Origin: Setomelanomma holmii
Taxonomy: Eukaryota; Ascomycota; Dothideomycetes; Pleosporales; Phaeosphaeriaceae
Reading direction: 5' to 3'
DNA: 64,000 bases
NCBI GenBank assembly: GCA_010015745.1
Contig: ML978206.1
Coordinates: 1-64,000, forward strand
Part shown: positions 1 through 11,232 of the stretch, piece after piece
How the letters are laid out: each line of letters begins with the position of its first letter
How positions within the stretch are numbered: the stretch's first letter is position 1
Position numbers and translations under genes: made by a program
The notes under the pieces: model-generated
The model's input: the letters and a program-made list of their open reading frames with translations, nothing else
What the model was told of the DNA's origin: nothing
Databases searched by the model: none

Positions 1-273
1 TTCTAGAGACTATATCTAGAGGAAGGGGTCTCAATAGGATATCATGAGACTATTCGCAGCCCTATAAACTTGCGGAGTTGAGGTTGAAAGTCTTGGAATA
101 AAGAATCTGGTTCGGCGCAGGGGGTTGTTCGAACTGCAGGGATGGACTTTACAGTTGAGAGTAGAGGAAGCAAGAAGGACATAAGTCTGTGACGTGGTCT
201 AATTATGAGGGAGAAGTTTGCATGATATTTAATTGGGGATATTGAAGGTTGATCCTCGTCGAAGACACCCAAA

Positions 274-1053
274 CTAAGGTTCAGCGCACAACTTCGAGAT
301 GGACTTCTCGACTGTTCCATCACTGACCTCAAGTGCCTTAGCCTGCCAATTTGTTGTCTGACGATTGCGAAATTTGTGTTCTTCTTGTTGAAAATGGAAT
401 TGTTCGATAAGGGATCCAGCTCCCTTTTTTCCAGGCCCTGTGGTTACATCTACAAGCGGGGGCACACCTTTTCTTCGAAAGATATACTGCTCAACCTTAC
501 CAGCAGCACTTGTGGGTGGGAAGTAGGTAGGAATACTGGGTCTCGGAGGTGTAAGCTCTAGTAGAAACATCGGTTTTAGAGCGTTAAGTCTGCTGATAGG
601 ACCGTCAATTCCAACAATATCTTCCGAGGTGAGAGTCCTGATGATTTTTTGTGGATCTTTCCAGAAGCAGTACCTGGTCTGCAGACCATCTGTCTCTTCG
701 CGAAAAAGATAGCTGAAATCTTTCTCGAGCTCACTAGTCTCGGATACATCAAACCGGCTTATGGTAAGGTTCACCCGCTCCAAATGAGAAATCCGGTGCT
801 CAGTGCATGTTCCGCGAAGGCTCTTCCGAAATAGCTTGAAGGTATACTAAACGTCTTCACTGCGGTCATACACAGCAAGTGCTATGTGTGGCCGCTTGGA
901 ACTTTCCTTGCTTCCCCTTAGAATGTCCAAATCGATACCAATTAACACGATGTTCGCTTTGTGTATATCATAAGCATTCTGCAGCCAATTGGTCTTCTTG
1001 AATACAGCATTACATACTGCATTGTATTCTCTGTTGCTGATATTTGCAGCCAT
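274..1053 (-). CDS. Two-exon orphan protein, 241 aa
   Basis: I do not recognise this gene. The start is an ATG at 1053. Exon 1 (1053-853) and exon 2 (798-274) join in phase across a 54-nt intron (852-799, ending CACTGAG). The product has no signal peptide or membrane segment. It mixes charged stretches with a proline-rich segment and has a basic, glycine-rich patch (TGPGKKGAGS) in the C-terminal third. No catalytic motif is visible. The continuous open frame on both sides of a properly phased intron is the main evidence that it is real. The left edge of the window is about 270 bp beyond the stop, so no operon-like context can be read. Confidence 0.5.
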
Positions 1054-1235
1054 ATCTCTAGAGACTATTTGGAGGAATGATAAGTATGAGGGTGTTAGGA
1101 TGACTAAGATAATGAGTAGTGGTAGTGCTTTCTTTGCGCATTAGTCTTTGCACATAGTTGCGGGAGTTATGGCTAAGTATGTAATTTCTCAAACTCTTGT
1201 AAACTTGGTCGAGTTGCAATTCCTTATTTCAATAC

Positions 1236-1421
1236 TGTTGGGAATCAAACTACCGTACGTAAAGTGAAAGCACTTAATCAGGTGACTAGGTAGCCCGTGC
1301 GCAAGGTGTACTTCCTCTAGAAGGTGCAAACTTGCTGCTTCAATCAAAATCAATCAATCATCTACCTCAACTCGTTGCAACGACTGTTACTTGATTCAAC
1401 CTTACCTTTGCCGTATCAACA
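1236..1421 (+). mobile_element. Solo LTR, Copia-like, 186 bp, with 5-bp TSD
   Basis: The element begins TGTTGGGAATCAAAC and ends GTATCAACA, which are the TG...CA ends usual for LTRs. It is bracketed by the direct repeat AATAC (1231-1235 and 1422-1426), a perfect 5-bp target site duplication. A second copy in inverted orientation lies at 3065-3280. No gag or pol coding sequence flanks it, so it is most simply a solo LTR left by recombination between two LTRs. Assignment to Copia rests only on the TGTTGGG start and is inference. Confidence 0.85.
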
Positions 1422-3064
1422 AATACACTGCTTGTAACTTGCGTGTTTTAGTAAAGAAATTTATCAAAAAGAAAATTGCAGTCTAGGGGCTGAGGGACGA
1501 GCAAATATCCTTTGTACTGCCTTCGCTGACTACAAATTGGATCGGCCGAAAGTGGGCGAGTGGGTTTCGATCTTTTGACTTCTTATCTTCTATGTGTATT
1601 GTGTACAGTGCTCGTGTTGCGGCATTGCAATTTGCGGTAATGAAACGTGTGAGCATATACCACATCGACAATCCCGTTTTTGGATTTTCAAATATCACAT
1701 TTCAAAAGTGAATCAACCACAATGTATCTCTTCGCGAAGCTTCTTAGAAGAACCTTTGGAGCGTGTAAAAGGAATATAACGCATCAAGGGAACTAAGCTT
1801 AGCGCTATACGATTGACCTTGAAGATGTGTCTCTTAGTCTTGATTTATCGCTCCAACCTTCCCCAACAATCAACTGAGCCACATTACTATCAACGGCGCC
1901 TTCAAGCATTACGTAGAAACGTCAAAAGAAAGATAGCTCTAGTCACCGATCGAAAGCGAAGATCTGCGGCATGCTCCCCCGAGTCGTGCCCTCAATACGA
2001 GGAGAGGACTTACGAGGCGAGAACCCATCGTCTCGCGCAGCCGGTTGACTCAGAAGGTCGTCCAAACCAGTCAAACTTCTGCATTGGTACGCCTAGTTTG
2101 ATCTCGGGGGGCAGTGATAGTTCCACTCTCGGTTGGGGAGATTTTCCCATGACACCAACTTCTTAATATGTCCGAAGGCAAGCGTGTAGGGCGGCATGCT
2201 ACTACAATAGCCCTATATCAGCAGTATTATGAATCAGTATTACTAAATATCCGAACCCAACCAACCGTGTCACTCCGTTGAGGCATAACGTGCCCGTAAT
2301 TTAGAGGTTGTATAAAGTGAACATCAAGTGGGCAAGCCGGCACGGTTAGTGCTGGAAAGCCTATCTACGCCACTCTGAGGACGCTGATTGGCTGAGAACT
2401 TCACACCACACACGTCATAGATCAACGCGCAACATAGGAAATTGGTCTCGGATCATTGACCTTTCTAATCAAATCTAGGCGGTAGCTAACGTCGTTATCG
2501 TACAACGTTTTTAACCGGAAATCTAGTGAGTGTTCCTCCTTGTCCCACCTTAATAGGTCTTAAAGTAAATCCCACGTTGGAATTAACATCCCCCACTACG
2601 TAGCGAACATCACACCGTAACGAGAAAATCAAATATACATAGACATCTAAACAACGAATTTTCTCATACAGCTAGATCTATATACTATGCTACAGGAGAT
2701 CGATGCAAAGAGTCTTTCTCTACCGCCTGACCGCTACGTTTAGTAAAATTACCAATCTCATCGTCGCCATTACGCCTCAAAGGTGGGGGGTTTTCTCACC
2801 GCGTAGCAAGATTCCTCTGCTGCAGCTCTAACACGAAGCTCTTTTTACTCCTAATACTGACATGTAGTAGTATCCACGCTTCAGAGCCCAGGATTACGCC
2901 TGTAGGCCGTATTCAGCCTTATGGCGGCAATGAAACGATGATTCATGCTGCGTCGCCACGCCAATTGGTACTTGATTGACCTAAGCGAGCCAATCCCGCT
3001 CGCTCCGCGACACCATTAGCAGCATCACGTAATAATAACGGTATAAGCTTCTCTTGTTCCAGGT
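1422..3064. other. Inter-LTR region without a supported gene
   Basis: Only weak open frames occur here. The longest is a 117-codon plus-strand frame at 1813-2166 with no recognisable motif and no supporting intron. A short minus-strand frame at 1483-1698 is also unsupported. No promoter, RNA gene or repeat was recognised apart from the bordering LTRs. Confidence 0.4.
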
Positions 3065-3280
3065 TGTTGATACGGCAAAGGTAAGGTTGAATCAAGTAAC
3101 AGTCGTTGCAACGAATTGAGGTAGATGATTGATTGATTGCTAGAAGCAGCAAGGTTGCACCTCCTAGAGGAAGTACACCTTGCGCACGGGCTACCTTGCG
3201 CACGGGCTACCTTGCGCACGGGCTACCTAGTCACCTGATTAAGTGCTTTCACTCTACGTACAGTAGTTTGATTCCCAACA
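3065..3280 (-). mobile_element. Solo LTR, same family, inverted, 216 bp, with 5-bp TSD
   Basis: This is the reverse complement of the 1236-1421 LTR. It ends on the plus strand with GTTTGATTCCCAACA. It carries its own perfect target duplication CAGGT (3060-3064 and 3281-3285), so it inserted independently of the left copy. It is longer mainly because a 16-bp motif, CTTGCGCACGGGCTAC, is present three times in tandem (about 3179-3228) but once in the other copy. The two copies are otherwise closely similar apart from scattered substitutions. Confidence 0.85.
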
Positions 3281-3809
3281 CAGGTCATTCTCGCTTATTC
3301 ATTACTTTATAGAAAACACTACATTATCCTAGATACGGCTGCTTGGAGAAGTTTTCTAGCGATACACAATTAGTGCTTTTAGCCACCCATCTGAGGTCTG
3401 CGCATAAAGATGTCCTTGCGCCGTTGATGAACGCCCGACAAATCTCTCAGCCCAAGTTTTCTCACAGCGCAAAGCGAGTCCGGAAAGAGTGAACTTCTTC
3501 TGCTTGTCGAGGATAAAATGATGAACTCAAGGCTCTGTAAAACGAGCTCTCGGCAGGCAGTAGATTTGTCTGGTGAAATCAGGCACAGCTTCATGTATAT
3601 TCATTATCGTATTCGCGCGTCTTATGCTGTTACATATCCCATGTGAGTTAAAACGACGTCCAGTCATGCCCGGTCTCCCGTAAAATGTACTGACGGGTCA
3701 AAAGCACACGCAACTTGTTCTACGTAAGGGCGTACGATCCGGAGTTCGAACAGCCATTCATATTGATCGAGCGGTGCCATTGTTCTCGCCAGTATGCTGA
3801 GGTATCCGG
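3281..3809. other. Intergenic stretch, nothing supported
   Basis: A 71-codon minus-strand frame at 3379-3594 has no motif or intron support. No RNA gene or repeat is visible. It may contain the 3' untranslated region of the minus-strand gene ending at 3810. Confidence 0.35.
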
Positions 3810-5207
3810 TCAACCAGGTTTCAGCAGTCTTCTGTATTGAAAGTCAATTTCTGAGAACAGTGCAGTCAAGATACATACCAAGGCTTCTTTGAACTGTACT
3901 ACGAGTTCATCGCAGACAAAAAGTATCTCACGCTCATTCACGTCGATTGGCAGGGTGTTGATCCTGCCGTAGGTCTGGCAGAGTTCAGGAAGACGGCTAG
4001 CTAGCACGCATGTTCTGTATGGGTTGATCCCCGTCTTACCTACAATGAAAGTGGCCGAGTTCACATGTTGGCAATAGAATTCATCGAAGGAGAGCACCTA
4101 GATCCGGACTTATCAGTAAGTGAGTCAATCTTTGCAAGGGTAATTTGAGATATCGTACGAGTAATCCAAGATTTGGAATTTGGTAGGGCTGATAGTACGG
4201 CCCACGGCGAAGGCAGTCCTCAGTTTCCTGTCGAAAAATGCCTCTTCGCACCAACCACGTCTTATCAGCCAGCACTAATCGATAAATGGAGCTTTCCCAA
4301 AATGTATCTGGAAGTTCTGGCCAAGGAAGATACCCCTGCTGTTGAAGTGATACGGCTAGCTGGTGGACTTGTGACTCTGAGTATAAGCATCTGCGCACCG
4401 AATCCTGTACGATCTTTGAGTGCTTGCCAACAAGACTAATCTTGGAAGAATGGAGACTTACAAGAAAATCACTGAATTCGGCCTCCACAATTGGGGACAC
4501 TTGACCAAGGCTGCCGTGGCGATACGCGTATGGAAGATCAAGCTTAGCGGGCAGTGGCCTATGTAGACGAGCAAATGTTGCCTGGCTGTTTGATAACATC
4601 GCTGGGATATGGAGTGTAGGTAATGCAACAGCAAACGGATTCCCTTCTGAGCACGCGGCTCGAATGTGCGGCTGTCTATATTCGTCGAGGAATTCCTTGA
4701 GAGCGAAGTACTGACCTTCGATTAGCTTGTTTAGTGTAGTGGGAATGAAGCAACTGACATAGATTGTAGATGGGAGACTGGCTCCTGAACTCATCATCGA
4801 CATCATAGCTTGTGACATGTTAACCAACAGCCCCGGCTTTGAGGAATTGGTTTGGATTATTATGTATGCAGTTCTGGCTGGCTGGGGATCTGTTTTATAG
4901 GCGCTCCACGTACCGAGATTTGGAAGGTCATTATGTAGGTCGTAAAGGGCGATGCACAGCCGCTTGGTCAGTGCCGCGAAAAGGTTATGCGAGGACAGGG
5001 ATGCAACTGCAGAAGAAGCGCGTAGATGTGCAGGGTTGCAAGCATCGCGTTACGTAGCAGACTCCCGCCCTCAAACGCCGATTTCGAGGCACTGTTGAGA
5101 GCACGCTTAATCACTCGCTCTTTTAAGGGCGGTGTTCTTATCATTTTTGTCAGCTCTCGATCGGCGTGATATTTCCTGATCTCAGCCTTAATGCTTTCTG
5201 GTAGCAC
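3810..5207 (-). CDS. Multi-exon orphan protein, at least 429 aa, 5' end unresolved
   Basis: Three exons join in phase: 5207-5054, 5006-4159 and 4097-3810. The introns are 5053-5007 (47 nt, GTAACG to CTGCAG) and 4158-4098 (61 nt, GTACGA to ATCTAG, with a CTGAT-type branch site). The 5' exon has no ATG in frame. It is preceded by CTGACCCTCAG, which looks like a branch site plus acceptor, so at least one more upstream exon is likely. The protein is globular with no membrane segment, signal peptide or known catalytic motif. A possible additional GTAAGT donor lies inside exon 2 near 4460, so the exact product is uncertain. Family not recognised. Confidence 0.55.
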
Positions 5208-5723
5208 TGAGGGTCAGCAGTACGAAGCCTGGATCTTCAGTGGCGTTTCCGGGCCAACATGCTTCGCCTGGCTTAGCCAATAACAGCAACACTTATGCAT
5301 CTCGCCCTAGCCGCACGGACAGGCTTCATGATGCGTTTGAATGCATGTCAAGCAGCACAGTCTCACCCTAGTCTTTTAATTTGGAAATCTAAACGTGTGC
5401 TGCTGGAGTCAGTTCACTGCGTGTCCCGGAGGTCGCTACTACTGAAAATAAAGAATATCGGAGTGGCTGCGATAGATTCCGTCTTTGTAGAATATTCTTA
5501 CTGGCTCGAAGTTGTTCAACTATACGGCTGGGGGCTATGGGAGCTGGGGGTCGCGCTTGGGAACCTTGAAAGTGCCGGGCGAACACAGCGGCACGACGAA
5601 AGGCCAAAATACGACATGTCATCGTTGATGACTAGACGGGCGATTGATGCACGGGTCGCATCACTACACGCGCTCGCACTTTGGCTGCCCATGTACCTGG
5701 CTTTGAAGGGGAGTAAGCTTGCA

Positions 5724-5780
5724 AATCAGGGATGTGCACTGTTAATCAGGGATGTGCACTGTCAATCAGGGATGTGCACT
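5724..5780. repeat. Three tandem copies of a 20-bp unit
   Basis: The unit AATCAGGGATGTGCACTGT appears three times at 20-bp spacing (5724-5740, 5744-5760, 5764-5780). The copies differ mainly at one spacer base. They lie about 105 bp upstream of the ATG at 5885, so they could be regulatory sites or a small minisatellite. Confidence 0.8.
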
Positions 5781-5884
5781 TCGGCCAAGCTCTGTGGCCT
5801 TCACGCCATGGGGATATGTATCAGACCTCGGGACATACGTGTCGACCATCCACTTCCTCCAAAACTAATATCAGATATCCAGGC

Positions 5885-7176
5885 ATGCAGATTACACATC
5901 TCCTGCAGACATTAGAGCAGTCTGGTGATAGCTCCTACAATGACGATGTGGCCTACTTGCGGTCTCGACTGGCTACAGGATCGCTGTCCTCAGACACCCT
6001 TGAGGACCCCGATCAATCCTTGAACGTTCTGCTCAGGATCTCATTACCTCTTCCTCTGATAGAGCACTTCAAGACCACGATCACGGTAGCTTCTGGACTA
6101 CCCTCAACTGTGTTCAGCATACTATCGCAACACAGACCGGTGCCCAGGTAACCAGGGAGGCACTGGTACAATGGCTGGACGAGGCATTGCGACACTTTCT
6201 GACAACTCGAGTTCACTCGACAGTCGCCCACTATGCATCGTCCAAGGACTTCGCCAGGCTCCGGAAGGACAGCACAAAAGCAATCAGGAGTGGCCTTTAC
6301 CTGGCCACTAAGTCCGACTGCACGATTCACAATAGCACGCTCGAAGATAGCATAAACCACATACTCCACAAACAAGTCGTCGAGATTACCAACCACGCCG
6401 TGCAACAGGTGGAGACAGCGAAGCGTGAGTGGACTCAACCATCAACGCACGAATCGAATAAGGAGTGCGACATACACTTGCAGCAGGAGAATTCATGTTT
6501 GCGGCACAAGCTGCGTGTTCTTGGACAATGCCTTGACACAGAGCACGGCGGCGTACAGGGCTTGATTGAAGCACGTCATCACAAACACAATGAAACGAAT
6601 GACCCTCATCATGCACATAGCCAGCTCAACCATGAGAAGGAGTCATGGCGGAAACAGTCCTTAGACCTGCAGCAAGAGGTGGAAAGTCTGAAGCAAGAAG
6701 TAGCCACGCTGAATCGACTGCAGGTGCACTCCTTGTCCACCAAACGTTGCGGCCAATGGGTGTGTTCCAACTGTGGACGTGATGATCTTTTGGACACCCT
6801 AGATATCACAAAGCACCAGAGATCTGGCTACTGCATTACAGCCCGCGATTTGAAGTTCCTCTATGCCCAAATCATCGCTGGACTTGAAGAGACCGCGGCC
6901 CTGGAACAACTGCACCGTTTCGATACGGAGAACCACCAGTGCACGAATTATGACTGGAAGCTCTCTGAATCACCCGAGAGGTTATTGAAACAAAAAGGAC
7001 TTGTCATCGAATCGAGTGACAGCATAGCTTGGGTGCGATGGTACGGCAGGCTGCCGAAGCTAGTAATGCTTCTCGGTCAACTTGATAAATTCTTCAAGCA
7101 GTCAAAATACCCACCAGCATATCCAGAATCGAAAAAGCTGTCAAACGTAGGCGTACTGACGCTACTGAGCCCATGA
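5885..7176 (+). pseudogene. Coiled-coil and zinc-finger-like protein with a probable 1-nt frameshift
   Basis: An ATG at 5885 opens a frame that reads naturally to about 6020, after which the coding-like sequence continues one frame over, open from 6004 to the stop at 7176. No usable splice pair lies between. Restoring one base near 6022 would make a protein of about 430 aa. The main part has long coiled-coil stretches rich in Glu, Gln, Lys and Leu (about 6430-6730). These are followed by a Cys-X2-Cys and His-X5-Cys pattern (WVCSNCG ... KHQRSGYC, about 6755-6835) that could bind zinc. Family not recognised. The break could be a true mutation, a sequencing error or an intron I missed. The 20-bp repeats lie just upstream. 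Confidence 0.45.
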
Positions 7177-7299
7177 AGGTTGAGGCAGTCATTCGGCCTC
7201 AGAAAGAAGCTTGACAAGTACGTTAAATAAAGCTTCTCATCGTAGTCATCCCCACTAACTTTATGCCAAGTACCTGAGCGCGGTCACATTTAATTCGCT

Positions 7300-7974
7300 C
7301 TAGCCCGGCACAGATGTCTCGACCCCGACTGAGTTTCTGCAGGTCGGTGTGAATAGAATTGATCTCATCTTCCACTTCCCTTGCCTCCTCTCGAACATGT
7401 TCTTTATGATGACTGCATTGCGGAATGTTGTCCCTTCCAGTGGTGGTTGCTGATCTGTGCCGAAGATTGAATTGGCGTGTGAGAGATAGGGCAAGGGATT
7501 AACAAACGCAGCTTTGGCTTGTCATTGCTTGTAGGCCTGTAGCGCTTCTCTTTCGACTTCTCCTCCTTCTTTTGTGACTGCTCCAAGCATCGGGCTTTTG
7601 AAGCTGCCGGGTCGGCGTGTGCACCAGATAGTGGGCCTTCTTGTCCGCGGAACCATTCATCGATCTTAAGACGAAGATTTTGGTCTGTTGTGGATTTGTT
7701 GCTTCGCTCTCTGTGACACATGGCTTGGAAAGCTGGAGAGGAATAGACTTGAAAATACTTCATCGTCTTCGATGTCGCGTAGAGTTTTGTCTCAGAGCCG
7801 CCATGTGCCAAGAGAAAAGGTACATGAGGATAAGGGACATGCATGATGCACACCGCCCAATTCCCGCTCCAAAGCACGTTCGGACGTCTCATCACACTCT
7901 ACCATCAGCCGTTTCCGACGAGGATGACTGACAACGGTCATATTCCTAGCGATTCCGGCAAAGGCCATATTCAT
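7300..7974 (-). CDS. Possible gene, model unresolved
   Basis: Minus-strand coding-like sequence starts with an ATG at 7974 and continues to about 7300. Exon 1 reads a short basic protein start. Downstream, two different frames both look plausible, one ending after a lysine/glutamate-rich segment and one after an arginine-rich segment (about 7500-7560). I could not choose a splice solution. No domain is recognised. Confidence 0.25.
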
Positions 7975-8180
7975 AGGAGAACAACGGTCCTCATTGACGA
8001 CCAGTCACGTGAGGGCTCACAAAGATACCAAAGCACTCAGCCGCGAATATTGCAGGCTTCATGGAAAGAGGTTAGCTCAATACTCGGAAACTCTTAAGCT
8101 AGACTTTATTGTCCGCCCGCTCGCCATTCATCAAGCTGCCATTAGCTTCATGCCTCGATGAACCACCAGAAGTTGCTTTC

Positions 8181-8723
8181 ATGCAGTCGTGGTACTATAT
8201 CTCCGCTTTCGTTGCATCGGTTCTCGTCGTTGCGATTTCCTTGCCTATTATCATTGTACATTTCCGTAAGGCAAGTAAGCTCGAGCGCCCGGACCACTTT
8301 TGGCTTTACTTTAGTGGCGCGGTCCTTCTTATCCCCGCATTAACATACATGTTTTTCGCGGTCTGGTCATTCCTTAAAGAGGCCCTAGCGACTAAGGTTA
8401 TGTATGCACACCTGTTCACCTTATGGTGCCTTGCGCTTACAGATTGGGTCAGTTTGGACCCCCAAAGTACAAGCTTTTTTGGAATCCTCACGAACCTGAT
8501 GAGGCGTCTCGTGTGTTCGACTTATCTGCCGGACAAAGAGAAGCAAACCGTGCAAAAAGTGTTGAAAACCGTCCATTGGGATAGGCTTGAGTCCTACCTA
8601 CATAAGAGAGCATCAGAGGGTTTGATGGATGATCTCGGACAACTGGTTTCGAAGTTAGACTGTAAAGAAGCTTTAGCTCAGCTAGAGATATGGGGCGAAG
8701 AGGATAAATCCCTGCTAACATAG
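8181..8723 (+). CDS. Small membrane protein with two predicted helices, 180 aa
   Basis: The first ATG of the convincing part is at 8181; the frame is open a little further upstream. Two strongly hydrophobic segments lie near residues 5-26 and 40-65, separated by a short basic loop. They are followed by a soluble helical C-terminal half rich in Leu, Lys and Glu. The topology suggests a membrane-anchored protein with one large cytosolic or lumenal tail. No family is recognised. It is followed by another plus-strand gene at 8969 with a different composition, and nothing in the sequence ties their functions together. Confidence 0.5.
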   Translation: MQSWYYISAFVASVLVVAISLPIIIVHFRKASKLERPDHFWLYFSGAVLLIPALTYMFFAVWSFLKEALATKVMYAHLFTLWCLALTDWVSLDPQSTSFFGILTNLMRRLVCSTYLPDKEKQTVQKVLKTVHWDRLESYLHKRASEGLMDDLGQLVSKLDCKEALAQLEIWGEEDKSLLT

Positions 8724-8968
8724 TCAGTCAATGTCAAAAGCGTGGGCATCCACACTTCTCCCACCAAGATCGCACATGGCACTTTGTCAGCTTACGAGCA
8801 TTCATGCATCTCGCACTAATGTGGGCATAATGTCCGTTGTCGGTGAAGCCCCTGCAAGTGATGCAAGGGTAGCCACCCGCTGGTCTGACGCCATATACAC
8901 GAACCGGATTCACTATATCGATGCATATTCATTCACATCACACGATCGATAGTACGCTCAGTCCAACC

Positions 8969-9425
8969 ATGGGATCAAAGTAAGAACCCGACGACTTAGT
9001 CTTTCGTGCGCTGACCTAGCAGAATTTCGCAACCTTGGACACAACGCGAGACTGAAGCCTTGCTTCGCCAAATTTTCACACGGCACAATCTCAAACCACC
9101 GCCAAATCGGAGCGGACACGAATGCGAGGCACAGATAGGACGGTTTCTTGCGTTTTATCTGCCGTACATTCATCAAGCCGTCATCGCGTATCGAAGGAAG
9201 AACCCCGACGACACTAGAGGAGAGCAGCGACTGATGAAACTACTTGAACGTCCAGAGGAAGGTGACGAGAAGACTTATTATACTCTCCTAACAGAGATTT
9301 TCGTCTTGGACGGATCCGAAATTGAGGAAGGGATTCATGGGAAAGTGAAAGAGTTTTTCGAATCCTATGCTATAAAGAGTACATGCGGTGGCATTGCATA
9401 CAATAGTGACTTTCACCTTTCATAG
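8969..9425 (+). CDS. Spliced orphan protein, 138 aa
   Basis: A tiny first exon (8969-8979, ATG plus three codons) is joined to a second exon at 9020-9425 by a 40-nt intron (8980-9019). The intron has a GTAAGA donor, a GCTGACC branch site and a CTAG acceptor. The join is in phase. The product begins MGSNRISQPWTQRETEALL, where the W-T-x2-E-x3-L spacing faintly recalls the first helix of Myb/SANT domains. The rest is helical and charged, with no second repeat, so I would not assign it. No signal peptide or membrane segment is present. Confidence 0.5.
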
Positions 9426-10052
9426 GCCAGAAAGACCCAGAGCATATGTTTGATTTCTATCCGATAGCGTGGTAGTAACAGACAACGAGAGTACTTGGTG
9501 ATCACTCTTAGCGGAAACATGTGTGTAATGAGCTACTAACCCAATTTACGATTTAAGAGCTCTTGAATTACGAATCTGGCTAGGTCAAGAGTTCCCAGGA
9601 GATGGAGGCGTACGTCAAAAGTGCCATCGACAATCAAAGCCAATAATTCCCGGGTAACAAATCACCCGTTATTTGCACATTCAAGAAGGAATATCACACG
9701 CTTGGCGTTACAAAAAGCCACTCTCGGAGTCGCTGAGACAGCAGCTCAACTCTGGCGTTGATGATTTTGGGCGATGATTGATAGCTGCCGGATACGATGG
9801 CGCACTAAATAAACTACAAAATAGTGCACAACAACAATTTTGCCGTCATGTCAATGTTGAAATAGTGACAAAACGCGATACGCGTTGGCTAGGCCGCCCT
9901 GTCCTAGTTGGCTCACCAGGGCACGGCTCAACTACCCCACTCTCGCTTATGAATTGATAAAGTTGATCGAATTGAGCGAACTGAGCACGTCCCCCAAATT
10001 CAGGGAACTCGGGAACGTTGAATGGCAGCATTTAGCATACCGACCCTGCACA

Positions 10053-10406
10053 ATGAATCCGGACCCCTTCGCTATCTCTATGCGCGCATCTGCTAAGGCA
10101 GCCCAGACTGCAGCTGGGTACGATAACGACCAATTTGATAGATTTAAAGTGTGTTAACTTATCCGCGGGCCTGCAAAGACTAATCTGCTCTATGTAAAGG
10201 TCATCACTGCTGAGACTGCAAAGCAGTTCGTAGAAAAAAATCCAGGGGCTACTTCGTGGAGGTCTATTGGTGCAAATGTCCGGGAGCGGCTGCGTAATGA
10301 AGTAAATGCTGCGATGGCAGAAGAAGAGATCCCGAACATAGCACAAGACGTCTTCAAGTGGCGCATGGATCAAGCGATTCGTAACGCCGTCAAAGCAGGC
10401 AAGTAG
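10053..10406 (+). CDS. Spliced small basic protein, 100 aa
   Basis: ATG at 10053. Exon 1 (10053-10148) and exon 2 (10200-10406) are joined in phase 0 across a 51-nt intron with a GTGTGT donor, an ACTAATC branch site and a TAAAG acceptor. The product is helical and charged, with many Ala, Arg and Lys residues in the C-terminal half, and could bind nucleic acid, but no domain is recognised. The well-formed intron is the strongest support. A longer in-frame extension upstream to 9885 is possible but lacks support. Confidence 0.55.
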
Positions 10407-10627
10407 CACATCCCTGGAACAGTTGCAGGGCCAGCTGACACGAGCTAACATGAGCTAGCCAGCAGACAAGCTGAAACGAGAACCGGGGAAGCCGCACAAA
10501 GCCCAAGCACCGCAAGCTCATCATAATTTGCCAGGGTTGTTAAGCGGATCGCGATGGACTGTGATACGCAGACTCAGTTCCTAGCGCCGAGAAAGATCAG
10601 CCATCAATAAACTATGGATGCACCCAT

Positions 10628-10873
10628 ATGCCCCTCACCAATGATTGCCTGAGGATAACATGTGCAACGTGCAGTGCAACTTTAGGGTTATTGAAAGTTG
10701 CGTCCGGGCAGTACCCGCAAATTAAGTCGAAAATTCGTCTAACCGTGGGCTATCTAGCATCCCAAGATGCGGTCTTGAGAGGCTGTCGATTCATCGTGCA
10801 ATTGGTTGAGAACGTTCGCATACGATCATATGAGCTTAATGTGTCTCATGAGCGTCCAGCTGTGCCGTTATAG
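10628..10873 (+). CDS. Short open frame, 81 aa, uncertain gene
   Basis: An ATG at 10628 opens an 81-codon frame with a Cys-X2-Cys pair (ITCATCS) near its start. No domain is recognised. It may be the first exon of a gene that continues into the frame at 10879-11232, since the acceptor-like GTTATAG lies between them, but I found no matching donor. Confidence 0.3.
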   Translation: MPLTNDCLRITCATCSATLGLLKVASGQYPQIKSKIRLTVGYLASQDAVLRGCRFIVQLVENVRIRSYELNVSHERPAVPL

Positions 10874-10878
10874 AGATC

Positions 10879-11232
10879 TTGCACAAAGGTGTCGTGTCAC
10901 AATACATATTCTCCCTACCTTCATCTGTCTTAACCCCTGACCTTGGTCTCCACACGCACCTCGCTTTGTCGTATGAACGGCCAGATATCTTCCAGGAAAC
11001 ATACGCTGCCAAGGATGATGCTGAGAGGTACCAACTGTTTAAAATTAAATCTTACTCTGTACTAAATACGGCAATAAGCAGTAAAGGCAGAGAGGATGTC
11101 TATTTTAACTGTGTGTACGACATGTCTTTGATCTTCATGTGGCTAGACAAGCACCGAGATATAATGAAAGTGAAGAATCTGACTGGAGCTCAAAAAAGAA
11201 TGATCGATTTATTCTGCTCGTGTATTCTGTGA
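10879..11232 (+). CDS. Possible exon, about 117 codons, no family
   Basis: This frame has no ATG at its 5' end (first codon TTG after an acceptor-like TATAG), so it is more likely an internal exon than a whole gene. It reads as a globular sequence with a charged C-terminal half. Nothing identifies its function. Confidence 0.3.
   Translation: MHKGVVSQYIFSLPSSVLTPDLGLHTHLALSYERPDIFQETYAAKDDAERYQLFKIKSYSVLNTAISSKGREDVYFNCVYDMSLIFMWLDKHRDIMKVKNLTGAQKRMIDLFCSCIL

Noticed and set aside
2943..3203. Open frames across the right LTR
   Set aside because: They lie largely inside the LTR, lack any motif and reflect the repeat's composition.
1236..3280. A 2-kb DNA transposon with 170-200 bp terminal inverted repeats
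   Set aside because: Each inverted copy has TG...CA ends and its own 5-bp duplication, so they are two solo LTRs.
5295..5915. 206-codon plus-strand frame
   Set aside because: It runs through the 20-bp repeats, has no recognisable feature, and competes with the better frame from 5885.
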